Below, piece by piece: positions 53,865-63,113 of a stretch of 64,000 nucleotides of DNA. The translations under genes and the position numbers were made by a program. This DNA comes from Eubacterium sp. (GTDB lineage Bacteria > Bacillota > Clostridia > Lachnospirales > Lachnospiraceae): contig JAFYHN010000084.1 of the NCBI GenBank assembly GCA_017539165.1, forward strand, positions 1 to 64,000, given 5' to 3'. The notes below the pieces were generated by a model, which was given only the letters and a program-made list of their open reading frames with translations, searched no databases and was not told where the DNA came from. Each line of letters opens with the position of its first letter. The first letter of the stretch is position 1.

Positions 53865-55061
53865 TTATATAGACTTTACGGTATCGTATTTGCTGTTTCC
53901 AATTGGAAGTTTTCCGGATATTCCAAGTATTTCTCTTACGGTTTCTCCGATATCTGCAAATGAAGTACCGGTTCCAAGGTTAATTCCGGCTTTGATTACA
54001 TTTCCGTAGAGTAAGAAAGGTACATATTCTCTTGTGTGATCTGTGCCCTTAAAAGTAGGATCGCAGCCATGGTCAGCTGTAATGACGATCACATCATCAG
54101 ATTCTTCGACCTGGAAGGTTCCGATCTTCTTCATAAGTTCACCAAGTCTTTTATCGAAGTTTTCAAGACCTTTGGCATATCCTTCGACATCTCTTCTGTG
54201 ACCCCAGGTTGAATCAAACTCAACAAGATTGGTAAAGATAAGTCCGTCTTTTACTATATCAAGAGCTTCTATTGTTTTATCCATTCCGTCTTCGTTATCA
54301 ACGGTATGAACTGCTTCGGTTATTCCGACACCAGCAAAGATATCTTCAATCTTACCAACCGCATATACAGGTTTACCGCTATTCTTGATCATAGTAAGCA
54401 GGTTATTCTCGTCGGGTTTTCTTGAAAAATCTCGACGGTTTGCAGTTCTGACATACGTACCGTTTTCGGAAATATAAGGTCTGGCAATAACTCTTGCTAC
54501 ATTATGTTTGCCTGTAAGTATACCTCTTGCTATCCTACACATTTCATATAACTTTTCAGGTGGGTAGATGCTTTCATCGCAAGCTATCTGAAATACGCTG
54601 TCAGCTGAAGTGTATATAATAGGCTTTTTGGTAGCCTTCATTTCATCGCCGTATTCATTTATGATAGCAGTTCCTGAAGCTACTCCATTATATAAGATTC
54701 CGGGAACTCCGGTTTTGGCAACAAATGCATTGATTATCTCTTCAGGAAATCCATCCGGATAAGTTGGAAAACGCTCAGGTGTATATATTCCTGTCATCTC
54801 CCAATGACCGATAGTGGTGTCCTTTCCTGCTGACATTTCTGCCAGGCGTCCGTATGCCCCGATAGGTTTTTCAACCGGCTGAACTCCAGACATTCCTTCT
54901 ATATTTCCATAACCGATACTTCTCATATTTGGTATCTGAAGATCAGGGAAATGCTCCATTATATGACCGATAGTATTGCATCCTATATCATCAAAATCAG
55001 CTGCATCTGCTGCTTCACCCATACCTACACTGTCCAAAACTATCCATATTACTCTACTCAT
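53865..55061 (-). CDS. deoB: Phosphopentomutase
   Basis: Interconverts (deoxy)ribose 1-phosphate and 5-phosphate in nucleoside salvage; manganese enzyme of the alkaline phosphatase superfamily. The 398-residue protein has the metal-binding VWIVLDSVGMGEAADA at the N-terminus and GRLAEMSAGKDTTIGHWEM (the phosphorylated threonine region). VITADHGCDPTFKGTDHTREYVPFL supplies C-terminal metal ligands. A GGAGGA site precedes the ATG on the minus strand. It fits functionally with the nucleoside importer at 4-9 kb. It is the only large minus-strand gene in the window. Confidence 0.96.
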   Translation of the reverse strand: MSRVIWIVLDSVGMGEAADAADFDDIGCNTIGHIMEHFPDLQIPNMRSIGYGNIEGMSGVQPVEKPIGAYGRLAEMSAGKDTTIGHWEMTGIYTPERFPTYPDGFPEEIINAFVAKTGVPGILYNGVASGTAIINEYGDEMKATKKPIIYTSADSVFQIACDESIYPPEKLYEMCRIARGILTGKHNVARVIARPYISENGTYVRTANRRDFSRKPDENNLLTMIKNSGKPVYAVGKIEDIFAGVGITEAVHTVDNEDGMDKTIEALDIVKDGLIFTNLVEFDSTWGHRRDVEGYAKGLENFDKRLGELMKKIGTFQVEESDDVIVITADHGCDPTFKGTDHTREYVPFLLYGNVIKAGINLGTGTSFADIGETVREILGISGKLPIGNSKYDTVKSI

Positions 55062-55197
55062 TAAAAATCCTCCTTCTCACAGACGTTTGACTATGTACCT
55101 ATACAATACTAAACGATGATTAGGTTGGCAAGAAAATAATACTATGCTTTTGTTGTTTCCGAGATTTACGGTTTTAATATTGATTTAAGCTTTATGG

Positions 55198-55226
55198 TAT
55201 TTAATTAAATCGTAATATGATATAAT
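55198..55226 (+). promoter_or_regulatory. Extended -10 promoter of two-component system
   Basis: TATAAT with TGA directly before it (extended -10); the -35 region (TATTTA at 17 bp) is poor. The response regulator ATG is about 65 bases downstream. Confidence 0.5.
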
Positions 55227-55289
55227 TTTATTGGTTTTTTGAAACTGCAGATCACTTTCTTATTAAAAAATAGAGGGGTGACAAACTAT

Positions 55290-55979
55290 ATGAGAATATT
55301 ATTAGTTGAAGATGAGCGTTCGCTTTCAGACCTTGTAGCTGAGAGGTTGAAAAAAGAAAGATATATAATTGACGTATCCTATGATGGCGAAGATGGACTA
55401 TATAATGCACTTACCGGGATATATGACCTGATCCTTCTCGATATCATGCTTCCGAAGAAGGACGGAATTGAGATCCTGAAAGAAATCAGAGCTGAAGGCA
55501 TTAATTCTAAGGTTATCATGATGACTGCAAAGAGCGAACTCGAAGATAAGCTGAAGGGATTCAGCGAGGGTGCAAATGATTACGTGCCGAAGCCATTTCA
55601 TATAGATGAGCTTGTGGCTCGTGTGAATGCCCAGCTGCGTGTGATCAGCACTGTTAAGGAAGAGCTGGAATTTGGAAATGTCATCCTGGACTATAAAACT
55701 CCTGCAGTCAAAAACAAAAACACAGGAGAGAGTATCAAGATAAATAATAAAGAGTTTCAGCTTCTTGAATACTTTTTAATGAATAACAATCAGGTGCTCT
55801 CGAAAGATATGATATTTGATAGAGTGTGGGGGATGGATAATGATACACTTTCAAATAATCTAGAGGCATACCTTTCATTTGTCCGTAAAAAGCTAAAGGC
55901 TATTGAAGCTGATATTACAGTTAAATCAATCCGAAATATGGGATATAGAATGGAGAAATTGGATGAAGGAACTAAGTAG
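55290..55979 (+). CDS. OmpR-family response regulator
   Basis: A 229-residue DNA-binding regulator. The receiver has RILLVEDERSL, the phosphorylated aspartate in YDLILLDIMLPKKDG, the threonine in VIMMTAKSE and the lysine in DYVPKPFHIDELVAR. The winged-helix domain shows INNKEFQLLEYFL, RVWGMD and VKSIRNMGYRME. GAGGGGTG nine bases upstream selects ATG 55290; the longer frame adds a hydrophobic tail with no ribosome binding site. The partner kinase gene overlaps its end. The regulated genes are unknown; the adjacent FtsX-type transporter is one candidate. Confidence 0.93.
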   Translation: MRILLVEDERSLSDLVAERLKKERYIIDVSYDGEDGLYNALTGIYDLILLDIMLPKKDGIEILKEIRAEGINSKVIMMTAKSELEDKLKGFSEGANDYVPKPFHIDELVARVNAQLRVISTVKEELEFGNVILDYKTPAVKNKNTGESIKINNKEFQLLEYFLMNNNQVLSKDMIFDRVWGMDNDTLSNNLEAYLSFVRKKLKAIEADITVKSIRNMGYRMEKLDEGTK

Positions 55980-57207
55980 AAAAGTCTTTCTGACAGTTTT
56001 CGGTATCCTATCATTTTTCCTTATAGTAAGCCTTTTTATTGTAAATGTTTCAAGCTATAGAAGGGAATATGATGGAGTAAAAAGAAATCTGGAAATGGAT
56101 ATTATGGAAGGACCGGGGAGATTCAAGAGACCAGATCAGCCGGATCATGATCCTGATAAGGAGAAGGGACCGGACTTTGATGAGATAGATAATGTCTGGA
56201 TCATGGATTACGAGGTTTATGTCGTGCATCTGTATTCTGATGGCACTGTTCTTAAGATTGATAATCTGGGTAATGAGGATTCAGATTTTGATGTAGATTC
56301 TGCGATTGATGACATTTTACAGAACAGTACAAGAGGTACACTGAAAGTAGAGAATCTGTATAGAGGAAAGTATTCATACAATTACATACGGGATAACATG
56401 GTTGTGATCATAAATGATTCAAATATATCAGAGAAGATAAGAAAACTATTGATAGAAAGTATAGGAGTATTCTTATTGATAGAGCTTATCATTTTGGTGA
56501 TATCCAAGATGCTGACAGGTTGGATCACGAGGCCTGCGAAGGAGGCATTTGAAAAACAGCGTGAGTTTATAGCAGATGCATCTCATGAACTTAAAACTCC
56601 GCTTGCTGTTATAATGGCGTCTTCTGATGAGATGATGGCGGATGAGTCGAATAAGAAATATCTTGAGAATATCAAGTATGAATCTGACAGAATGAATAAA
56701 CTTATCGCCGGACTTCTTGACCTTTCAAAACTTGAAGAGGGCGTATCTAAAGAAAACTATGTTGATAAGAATCTGTCGAAGATTGTTGAAAAAACGGCAC
56801 TTGTTTTTGAAGGTGTGGCATTTGAAGAAGGAGTGATGATAGAAACTGATCTTGAAGAAGATATAATCCATAAATGCAGCAAAGAAGAGATAGAAAAACT
56901 TGTCTCAATTCTTTTGGATAATGCGATAAAGCACAGTTATAAAGATAGCACGATCCGAGTCGAGCTTAAAAGGAAGAGTGGGATAATACTAAAAATCACT
57001 AATAAAGGTGACCCGATAAAAGAAGGAGATGAAGAAAAAATCTTTGAAAGGTTCTATCGGGCAGATAAATCACGTAGCAGAAGTGATAATCGTTACGGCC
57101 TGGGGCTTGCGATAGCTAAGCGTATAGTTCTGAACCATGGCGGGACTATTAAAGCTGTTTCTGATAGAGAGAAAAGTGAGACGATTTTTAGAGTTGAATT
57201 TAAATGA
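55963..57207 (+). CDS. Sensor histidine kinase
   Basis: A 414-residue membrane kinase. Helix 1 (about 10-30), an extracellular domain of about 130 residues rich in Asp and Pro near its start (GRFKRPDQPDHDPD), and helix 2 (about 165-185) are followed by the H box FIADASHELKTPLAV, the N box LVSILLDNAIKHS, G1-type NKGDPI, the F box IFERFYRADKSRSR and G2 YGLGLAIAKRIV. GGAGA six bases upstream supports ATG 55963, inside the regulator gene's end, so the two are translationally coupled. The acidic sensor loop would suit detection of cationic peptides or metals; this is only inference. Confidence 0.93.
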   Translation: MKELSRKVFLTVFGILSFFLIVSLFIVNVSSYRREYDGVKRNLEMDIMEGPGRFKRPDQPDHDPDKEKGPDFDEIDNVWIMDYEVYVVHLYSDGTVLKIDNLGNEDSDFDVDSAIDDILQNSTRGTLKVENLYRGKYSYNYIRDNMVVIINDSNISEKIRKLLIESIGVFLLIELIILVISKMLTGWITRPAKEAFEKQREFIADASHELKTPLAVIMASSDEMMADESNKKYLENIKYESDRMNKLIAGLLDLSKLEEGVSKENYVDKNLSKIVEKTALVFEGVAFEEGVMIETDLEEDIIHKCSKEEIEKLVSILLDNAIKHSYKDSTIRVELKRKSGIILKITNKGDPIKEGDEEKIFERFYRADKSRSRSDNRYGLGLAIAKRIVLNHGGTIKAVSDREKSETIFRVEFK

Positions 57208-57215
57208 TAAATAGT

Positions 57216-57345
57216 TACGATTCAGCGCTGCGATAGCAGCAGTAGAACATTGAACATAAGACTTTTTTATGCTTGCATAAGGAAAAGTCGTTGTTCGATG
57301 TGGACTTAAGAGTGTTTTTTGAGTCAACCGTGAATAGTAGCGATA
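57216..57345 (+). repeat. Structured element, family B copy 2
   Basis: CGCTGC-GAT-AGCAGC hairpin, then TAGAACA, then a long arm 57247-57300 (ACATTGAACAT... against ...GTTGTTCGATGT with G-U pairs) capped by TATGC-TT-GCATA, then GTGGA. The same order and the same conserved words occur at 24.93-25.01 kb, while the arm bases differ. Outer bases GTTACGATTCA and TGAATAGTAGC may close the structure. No coding frame is supported. Confidence 0.7.
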
Positions 57346-57349
57346 AATA

Positions 57350-57386
57350 GATAAAAACTAAGGCAGTGGGAAAATCCACTGCCTTT
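57350..57386 (-). terminator. Terminator of the 54-codon minus-strand gene (also works on + strand)
   Basis: AAGGCAGTGG and CCACTGCCTT form a perfect stem around GAAAAT. On the minus strand it is followed by AGTTTTTATC, on the plus strand by TTAAT. Confidence 0.8.
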
Positions 57387-57445
57387 AATCGTGTTATGGC
57401 TAAAAAGTAGAAAGCTGGTAGTATATTTTGGTATCTTACTCAGAG

Positions 57446-57610
57446 TTAGTCGATATCTTCCTTGTCAACAAGCACATATATAGCTGTCTCGTACAGATTC
57501 TCCGCAATGGTAAATCCAGCGTCGAGCAAAGCCTTTTTAATCTGATCCTTGTAATCGCTACCTTCCTTGTCGTCAATAGTTACACATGCGATCTGATATA
57601 ATTCACTCAT
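57446..57610 (-). CDS. Small 54-residue acidic protein, function unknown
   Basis: Read on the minus strand from ATG at 57610-57608 to TAA. The ribosome binding site GAGGAGGGG sits six bases upstream and a terminator lies about 60 bases beyond the stop, so this is a complete small gene. The sequence begins MSELYQIACVTIDD, has a middle KDQIKKALLDAGFTI and ends YVLVDKEDID, a beta-alpha-beta-like layout without cysteine clusters or membrane segments. I recognise no family. Confidence 0.75.
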   Translation of the reverse strand: MSELYQIACVTIDDKEGSDYKDQIKKALLDAGFTIAENLYETAIYVLVDKEDID

Positions 57611-57757
57611 ATTAACCCCTCCTCAATTCCATTATAGGAAACTCTCCAGGTCTACAATTATCCATAACGTATTACTTACAAGATCATTTTGTTATAATTT
57701 ATTATAGCATTTTGACAAGATTCTTACCAACTCTTTTTTAGTTTTCTCTAAGGTATC

Positions 57758-57815
57758 AACATGCTGTTTTTTCAAAGTGTTGCAGTTGACACACTTGACG
57801 GCAGCATGTTAGAAT
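57758..57815 (+). promoter_or_regulatory. Promoter with overlapping inverted repeat upstream of hydE/nif-like operon
   Basis: TTGACA at 57786, 18 bp, TAGAAT at 57810. AACATGCTG (57758-57766) and CAGCATGTT (57802-57810) form a perfect 9-bp inverted repeat whose right half overlaps the spacer and -10 box, the layout of a repressor-controlled promoter. Confidence 0.55.
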
Positions 57816-57941
57816 TAGCCCAAATATATAGAATAAAAAAGATCAACCTGATATTGAAACCTCCGGATTTCGGAGCTTGAGATAGAAGCTTGTGGATAGG
57901 ATAACTATGGCACTCTTCTGTCATTTTGAAGAGTGCCTTTT
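57816..57941 (+). promoter_or_regulatory. Structured 5' leader ending in a terminator hairpin before hydE
   Basis: CTCCG-GATTT-CGGAG and AGCTT-GAGATAG-AAGCT hairpins are followed by GGCACTCTTC/GAAGAGTGCC with TTTT, ending 21 bases before the hydE start. A promoter-proximal terminator in front of an operon indicates attenuation or an unassigned riboswitch. No known riboswitch class was recognised. The rest of the 57611-57785 gap is AT-rich with nothing else seen. Confidence 0.55.
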
Positions 57942-57962
57942 AATGTTTAGGAGCAAAGTATT

Positions 57963-59027
57963 ATGTCTGACAACATAATCTTCAATTTAATAGATAAGCT
58001 TGAAGCTGAGAACAGTCTTTCAAGAGATGAGTGGAAGACTCTTATAGGTGGGATATCCGTTGAAGCTATGGAATATGCTGCTAAGAAGGCAAGAGCGGTT
58101 GCAGACAGAATCTATGGTAAAGATATATTCATCCGTGGAATAGTAGAGTTTTCAAATATCTGCAGTCGGAACTGTTATTACTGTGGACTCAGAGCAGGGA
58201 ATGCCGGTCTTGAAAGATACCGCCTTAGTCCTGATGACATCCTGGAATGCTGCAGAAGTGGGTATGAATATGGTTTCAGGACATTTGTCCTTCAGAGTGG
58301 AGAGGATCCTTATTATGATACAGAGACTATATGTTCAATTGTTAGAAGGATTAAAGAAGAATTTCCAGATTGTGCGGTAACACTTTCCATAGGTGAGAAG
58401 AGTTACGAGGAATATAAGGCGTATAAAGACGCCGGTGCAGACAGATATCTACTGAGACACGAGACGGCAAACGAAGCGCATTATCAGAAACTCCATCCGG
58501 AGAATATGTCATGGAAGAATCGTATGAGATGCTTGAAGGATCTGAAGAAACTCGGCTATCAGACTGGATGCGGGATTATGATTGGATCTCCATACCAGAC
58601 AATAGATTGTCTTGTAGACGATATGATGTTCATGCAGGATTTTAAACCTGAGATGATAGGGCTGGGACCATTTCTGCCTCATTCAGATACGCCATTTAAA
58701 GATGCGCCAAAGGGTTCATATGAGATGACATTATATCTTATAAGTTTATGCAGACTTATGCTTCCGAATGTCCTGCTTCCAGCAACTACAGCGCTGGGCA
58801 CTATTAAACCTGATGGACGTGAACAGGGAGTCCTGGCAGGAGCAAATGTTATAATGCCAAACCTTTCACCGGTTCAGGTAAGGGACAAATATATGTTATA
58901 TGACAACAAAATCTGTACAGGTGAAGCTTCCGGTGAATGTAAGGCCTGTATAGAAGCAAGAGTTAAGAGCGTAGGATATCAGGTTGCAATAACCCGTGGT
59001 GATCACATACGAGGTGAGAAGATATGA
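57963..59027 (+). CDS. hydE: HydE-type radical SAM maturase
   Basis: A 354-residue radical SAM protein. The cluster motif is Cys67-x3-Cys71-x2-Cys74 ([11 protein letters not shown]). The C-terminal C-x7-C-x2-C ([12 protein letters not shown]) matches the accessory cluster site of HydE proteins. [26 protein letters not shown] and [13 protein letters not shown] are HydE family blocks. HydE takes part in building the [FeFe]-hydrogenase 2Fe subcluster. Here it is not next to hydF or hydG but heads a nitrogenase-like cluster and overlaps the nifH-like start by four bases, so it may also or instead serve that system. Confidence 0.9.
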   Translation: MSDNIIFNLIDKLEAENSLSRDEWKTLIGGISVEAMEYAAKKARAVADRIYGKDIFIRGIVEFSNICSRNCYYCGLRAGNAGLERYRLSPDDILECCRSGYEYGFRTFVLQSGEDPYYDTETICSIVRRIKEEFPDCAVTLSIGEKSYEEYKAYKDAGADRYLLRHETANEAHYQKLHPENMSWKNRMRCLKDLKKLGYQTGCGIMIGSPYQTIDCLVDDMMFMQDFKPEMIGLGPFLPHSDTPFKDAPKGSYEMTLYLISLCRLMLPNVLLPATTALGTIKPDGREQGVLAGANVIMPNLSPVQVRDKYMLYDNKICTGEASGECKACIEARVKSVGYQVAITRGDHIRGEKI

Positions 59028-59773
59028 TCAAATTTGCGATATACGGAAAAGGTGGAATAGGAAAGTCGACTCTTTCGTCTAATCTGAGCGCTGCTATGGC
59101 AGCCAGGGGTCTTACAGTCATGCAGATAGGCTGCGACCCTAAGGCAGATTCGACATCGCTTCTCAGACCTAAAGAAGAGATGACAACTGTGCTTGATCTT
59201 GTAAGGAGCGGTAAGCCATTTACGCTTCAGGATATGGTAAAGGAGAGTTCGGCAGGTGTTCTCTGTGTCGAAGCGGGTGGTCCTGTTCCGGGACTCGGAT
59301 GTGCTGGAAGAGGAATAATAAATGCTCTCGAGTCGCTCGAGTCAAAAGGTGCATATAAGGTATATAAACCGGACGTAGTTATATATGATGTTCTCGGCGA
59401 TGTAGTCTGTGGTGGATTCACAATGCCTATGAGAAAAGGCTATGCGGACAAAGTTTATATCGTTACCTCTGGAGAGAAAATGTCCATATATGCAGCAGCA
59501 AATATAGCGATGGCAGTAGAGAATTTCAAGAAGCGTGATTATGCAAAACTTGGAGGAATCATACTGAACTGTCGTGGCGTTGAAGATGAAGAAAAGAGGG
59601 CACAGGAACTGGCTTCTGATTTCGATACAGAGGTACTGACTGTTGTGCCAAGAGATAACATATTTGAGAAGGCTGAAGCGGCCGGTAAGACTGTAGTTGA
59701 GCTTTATCCAGACAGTGAAGTAACTAAGATACTTCTCGGGGCAGCAGACAGAATAATGACTCAGTTTAAGTAA
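59024..59773 (+). CDS. NifH-like reductase (component 2), copy 1
   Basis: A 249-residue iron protein of the NifH/BchL/CfbC superfamily: Walker [10 protein letters not shown] (8-16), [10 protein letters not shown], and cluster ligands Cys93 (GLGCAGRG) and Cys129 (DVVCGGF), which bridge a homodimer 4Fe-4S centre. It delivers electrons with ATP hydrolysis to a component 1 partner, presumably the two proteins encoded next. It is shorter than true NifH (about 290), as usual for nitrogenase-like reductases. Translationally coupled to hydE. Confidence 0.88.
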   Translation: MIKFAIYGKGGIGKSTLSSNLSAAMAARGLTVMQIGCDPKADSTSLLRPKEEMTTVLDLVRSGKPFTLQDMVKESSAGVLCVEAGGPVPGLGCAGRGIINALESLESKGAYKVYKPDVVIYDVLGDVVCGGFTMPMRKGYADKVYIVTSGEKMSIYAAANIAMAVENFKKRDYAKLGGIILNCRGVEDEEKRAQELASDFDTEVLTVVPRDNIFEKAEAAGKTVVELYPDSEVTKILLGAADRIMTQFK

Positions 59774-59784
59774 AGGGACAGGAT

Positions 59785-61149
59785 ATGGTCAAATCACTTC
59801 ATACAACTGAAAACAGAGTTCCTGAGCCGGTCAGGCTTTCTGAGCTGGACTTTGCTTCTCCTTTTTTTGAGGGGCTTCAGTATAATGCTCCGGCTAGAGG
59901 TGTCTGGAACATAGTCCATACGGGAATGCTGATTCCGGATTCACATCAGGTTTATGTCTGTGCTCAGGGATGCCTTCGTGGTGTAATACTTACTGCTGCA
60001 GAGATGAATGAAATGGAGCGTATGTCGTGGGTTGCACTTCGCGAAGAGGATATGTGGAATGGAGAGATGGAGAAGCGTGTTATCGAAGGCACTGCTCATA
60101 TAGTTGACCAGCTTCAGGAAAGACCTCGCTGCGTACTTATTTATCTCAGCTGTATGCATATGTTCGAGGGCTGTGACTTCATGATGATAACTGACGAACT
60201 TAAGGAAATGTATCCCGATATTGACTTTGTTGAATGTTACATGATTCCGACGATGAGAAAGACTATGTCGCCGGATACTATGATGAAGATCAGTCTCTAT
60301 GAGAATGTAAAGAAACTGGAACAAGATACAGATCTTGTAGGAATTATTGGAACCAATCTTCCTAATGACAAAGAGTCAGATATCTGCCGACTTATAGAGT
60401 TGTCCGGCAAGAAGGTATGGGATATTACGGACTGTGAGAATTATGATGAATACCTGAGGCTTGGAGCGGCGGGGACTATTCTTTCGTATCTGAATGTTAC
60501 AGATGCTGCGGCAAAACAGCTTACAGAGAGACTGGATGCTGACTGGGTTCGAATTCCGCTTCGTTTTGATGAGAAGAAACTAGATGAGAATCTGTATCTT
60601 CTGGGAGAAAAACTGGGACTTGGTCAAGGTGATGTTGATAGATTTATAACGGAAAGAAAAGATAAAGCATTTGAGGCACTGGATAGGGCACATGAACTAA
60701 TAGGTGAGACCGAGATTGCAATAGACTACACGGCTTATCCTTATATATTAGAACTATCAGAGCTTCTACTGGAACATGGATTTAATGTGACTCAGATATA
60801 TGCGGACAACTTTCCTGCTGACGAGAAAGATGCTTTTGAAAGAATCATTTCTGATAAGGATAATGACAACATAAAAGTTTATCCGACAAACGACCCTGCA
60901 ATGCGATTTGCAGCAATGGGAGCTTTAAAGAGAGATACTGAAAGAGAAGACAAGATACTAGCTATAGGCCAGAAGGCAGCTTACTTCACGGGAACTTCGC
61001 ATTTCGTAGATATCGTTGAGGGCGGTGGAATGTACGGATATGACGCGATAGAAAAACTGGCTGCTCTTATGGAAGACGCATTTTCAGCTCAGAAAGATAC
61101 TAAGAAGATAATCAGTCATAAAGGATGGGGGTGCGATAGCTGCCTATGA
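59785..61149 (+). CDS. Nitrogenase component 1-like protein (NifD/NflD-like), copy 1
   Basis: A 454-residue member of the oxidoreductase/nitrogenase component 1 family. Possible cluster cysteines are Cys59 and Cys63 (VYVCAQGCLRG), Cys123 (LSCMHMFEGC) and Cys130, and an unusual C-terminal Cys450-x2-Cys453 pair (GWGCDSCL). VGIIGTNLPNDKES and ILSYLNVTDAAA are recognisable family positions. The FeMo-cofactor ligands of NifD (Cys275/His442 equivalents) are not evident. The next gene overlaps by four bases, so the two probably form the heteromeric component 1. The substrate is unknown. Confidence 0.82.
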   Translation: MVKSLHTTENRVPEPVRLSELDFASPFFEGLQYNAPARGVWNIVHTGMLIPDSHQVYVCAQGCLRGVILTAAEMNEMERMSWVALREEDMWNGEMEKRVIEGTAHIVDQLQERPRCVLIYLSCMHMFEGCDFMMITDELKEMYPDIDFVECYMIPTMRKTMSPDTMMKISLYENVKKLEQDTDLVGIIGTNLPNDKESDICRLIELSGKKVWDITDCENYDEYLRLGAAGTILSYLNVTDAAAKQLTERLDADWVRIPLRFDEKKLDENLYLLGEKLGLGQGDVDRFITERKDKAFEALDRAHELIGETEIAIDYTAYPYILELSELLLEHGFNVTQIYADNFPADEKDAFERIISDKDNDNIKVYPTNDPAMRFAAMGALKRDTEREDKILAIGQKAAYFTGTSHFVDIVEGGGMYGYDAIEKLAALMEDAFSAQKDTKKIISHKGWGCDSCL

Positions 61150-62324
61150 ATCAGACTGCTAGAATTATATCGATATATGCGGCCGACACCTCAGGAGTCT
61201 GCTCCGCACTCTATGAGTTCGGGGGAATGACAGTGATTCACGATGCGTCGGGCTGCAACTCAACATATACAACACATGATGAACCAAGATGGTACGATAT
61301 GGACAGCATGATGTATATTTCCGGACTTACGGAAAATGACGCCGTAATGGGAAATGATGAAAAGTTTATCAGTGACCTGGCCAGAGCTGCTGAGGAACTG
61401 AAACCGGAATATGTTGCTATATGTGCGTCTCCGATGCCTGCCATGATCGGTATAGATATGGATGCTATAGCATATGAGGTTGAATCAAGAACAGGTATTC
61501 CTTCATTTGATGTTAAGACAAATGGAATGCAGAGTTATATCACAGGAGCGGGGAATGCTTTTCTTAAGCTTGCTGAGAGATTTACAGAAGCACCTGATAA
61601 AAAAAATAGTCACGGAAAAATAAAGGTAAATATCCTCGGAATGACTCCGCTGGATTTTCCTATTGGAACAGATAGAGAGATTCGTGAGTGGCTGGAAAGT
61701 GTTGGGTTTGAAGTGAATTCCTGTATCGGAATGGGCTGTTCACTTGCTGATGTAAAACGACTGGGAGATGGAGATGTAAGTCTTGTAGTTTCCTCTGTAG
61801 GACGTCCGCTGGCAGAATGGCTGAAGGATAGATTCGATATTCCTTTTGTTGTAGGCGTTCCATATGGAAATAAGTTTTCGTCTGTACTTGCCGAAAATCT
61901 TAGAAAAGTCAGAGGCGTTGAAACTGATGACGCTGAAGAATTAACGGATTCGGTTTCAGGACAGTATAGAATATATGATAGTAGGATTGCTGTAGTCGGA
62001 GAGAGTGTATTATCAACGTCACTAGCTGCTGCCATTTCACTTGAATATGGTCTGGGTACGAGGGTGCTTGAAACTGTCGGTGAGGGAGATATGTCTCAGC
62101 TTTCTCCATCAGACTATTCATGTGATGATGAAGATGAACTGGAAAAGGAACTCTCAAAGGCAGAGATAATAATAGGAGACCCTCTGTTTGAACCGATATG
62201 CAGAGGTAAAAAGTTTATTCGACTTCCGCATGATGCATTTTCGGGAAGATGCTTCCACAGAGAAGCAAAAAAACTGATTGAAACGCCAGATTATCTGGCA
62301 CATGATCTGATATCACAGGAGTAA
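61146..62324 (+). CDS. Nitrogenase component 1-like protein (NifK/NifE-like), copy 2
   Basis: A 392-residue component 1 protein. Candidate cluster ligands are Cys19 (TSGVCSALYEFGG), Cys37 (HDASGCNSTYTTHDEPRW) and Cys93 (YVAICASPMPAMIGID), in the order and rough spacing of P-cluster ligands. VNILGMTPLDFP begins the second Rossmann domain and SCIGMGCSLADVK the following loop. It is shorter than true NifK. Coupled to the preceding component 1 gene and followed after six bases by a second reductase gene. Confidence 0.82.
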   Translation: MNQTARIISIYAADTSGVCSALYEFGGMTVIHDASGCNSTYTTHDEPRWYDMDSMMYISGLTENDAVMGNDEKFISDLARAAEELKPEYVAICASPMPAMIGIDMDAIAYEVESRTGIPSFDVKTNGMQSYITGAGNAFLKLAERFTEAPDKKNSHGKIKVNILGMTPLDFPIGTDREIREWLESVGFEVNSCIGMGCSLADVKRLGDGDVSLVVSSVGRPLAEWLKDRFDIPFVVGVPYGNKFSSVLAENLRKVRGVETDDAEELTDSVSGQYRIYDSRIAVVGESVLSTSLAAAISLEYGLGTRVLETVGEGDMSQLSPSDYSCDDEDELEKELSKAEIIIGDPLFEPICRGKKFIRLPHDAFSGRCFHREAKKLIETPDYLAHDLISQE

Positions 62325-62330
62325 TCATAG

Positions 62331-63095
62331 ATGATAAAGATAGCAATATATGGTAAGGGTGGAATAGGCAAGTCTACAGTTACATCAAACCTTTCTGCCG
62401 CTCTTGCCTCACTTGGAAAAAGAGTAATTCAGATTGGATGTGATCCCAAAGCAGATTCTACAGCGAATCTTCTTTCTGGAGATCCTGTTACACCTGTCAT
62501 GAACTACATGAGAGAATTCGATGAAGAACCTTCTTCTTTGAAGCAGATCACAAAGGAAGGATTCGGAGGGGTTCTCTGTATCGAAACAGGAGGACCTACC
62601 CCGGGGCTTGGATGTGCAGGACGAGGTATTATTACGACGTTCTCACTTTTAGAAGAGCTTGAACTATTTAAAACATTTAAACCGGATGCAGTTCTTTATG
62701 ATGTACTGGGTGACGTTGTCTGCGGTGGATTTGCCGCTCCTATCCGTGAGGGATATGCTGAAAAAGTTCTCATAGTTACGTCTGGAGAAAAGATGGCGCT
62801 TTACGCAGCCAATAACATAAATTCTGCGGTAAATAACTTCCAGGATAGAAGCTATGCTAAAGTCAGAGGAATCGTTATGAATCGGCGTGCAGTTGAAGGA
62901 GAGGAAGAGAAGGTTCGTGCATTTGCCGAAAAAGCAGGACTTCCTATTGTTGCTGATATCCCAAGGACAAATGACATCATACATTACGAAGATATGGGCA
63001 AGACTGTTATCGAGGGTGATCCTACTCTTGAAGTAAGCAAGAGATTCCTCGACCTCGCTCGTCTGCTTATAGAAGAAGACGCTGAAGGAAAATAA
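62331..63095 (+). CDS. NifH-like reductase (component 2), copy 2
   Basis: A 254-residue iron protein, clearly homologous to copy 1 but diverged: Walker [24 protein letters not shown], Cys95 (GLGCAGRG), Cys131 (DVVCGGF) and [15 protein letters not shown]. Having two reductase genes interleaved with three component 1 genes suggests two separate electron-transfer pairs, or a catalytic pair plus a scaffold pair. Confidence 0.88.
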   Translation: MIKIAIYGKGGIGKSTVTSNLSAALASLGKRVIQIGCDPKADSTANLLSGDPVTPVMNYMREFDEEPSSLKQITKEGFGGVLCIETGGPTPGLGCAGRGIITTFSLLEELELFKTFKPDAVLYDVLGDVVCGGFAAPIREGYAEKVLIVTSGEKMALYAANNINSAVNNFQDRSYAKVRGIVMNRRAVEGEEEKVRAFAEKAGLPIVADIPRTNDIIHYEDMGKTVIEGDPTLEVSKRFLDLARLLIEEDAEGK

Positions 63096-63113
63096 TCTTG
63101 ATTGGATAAAATT

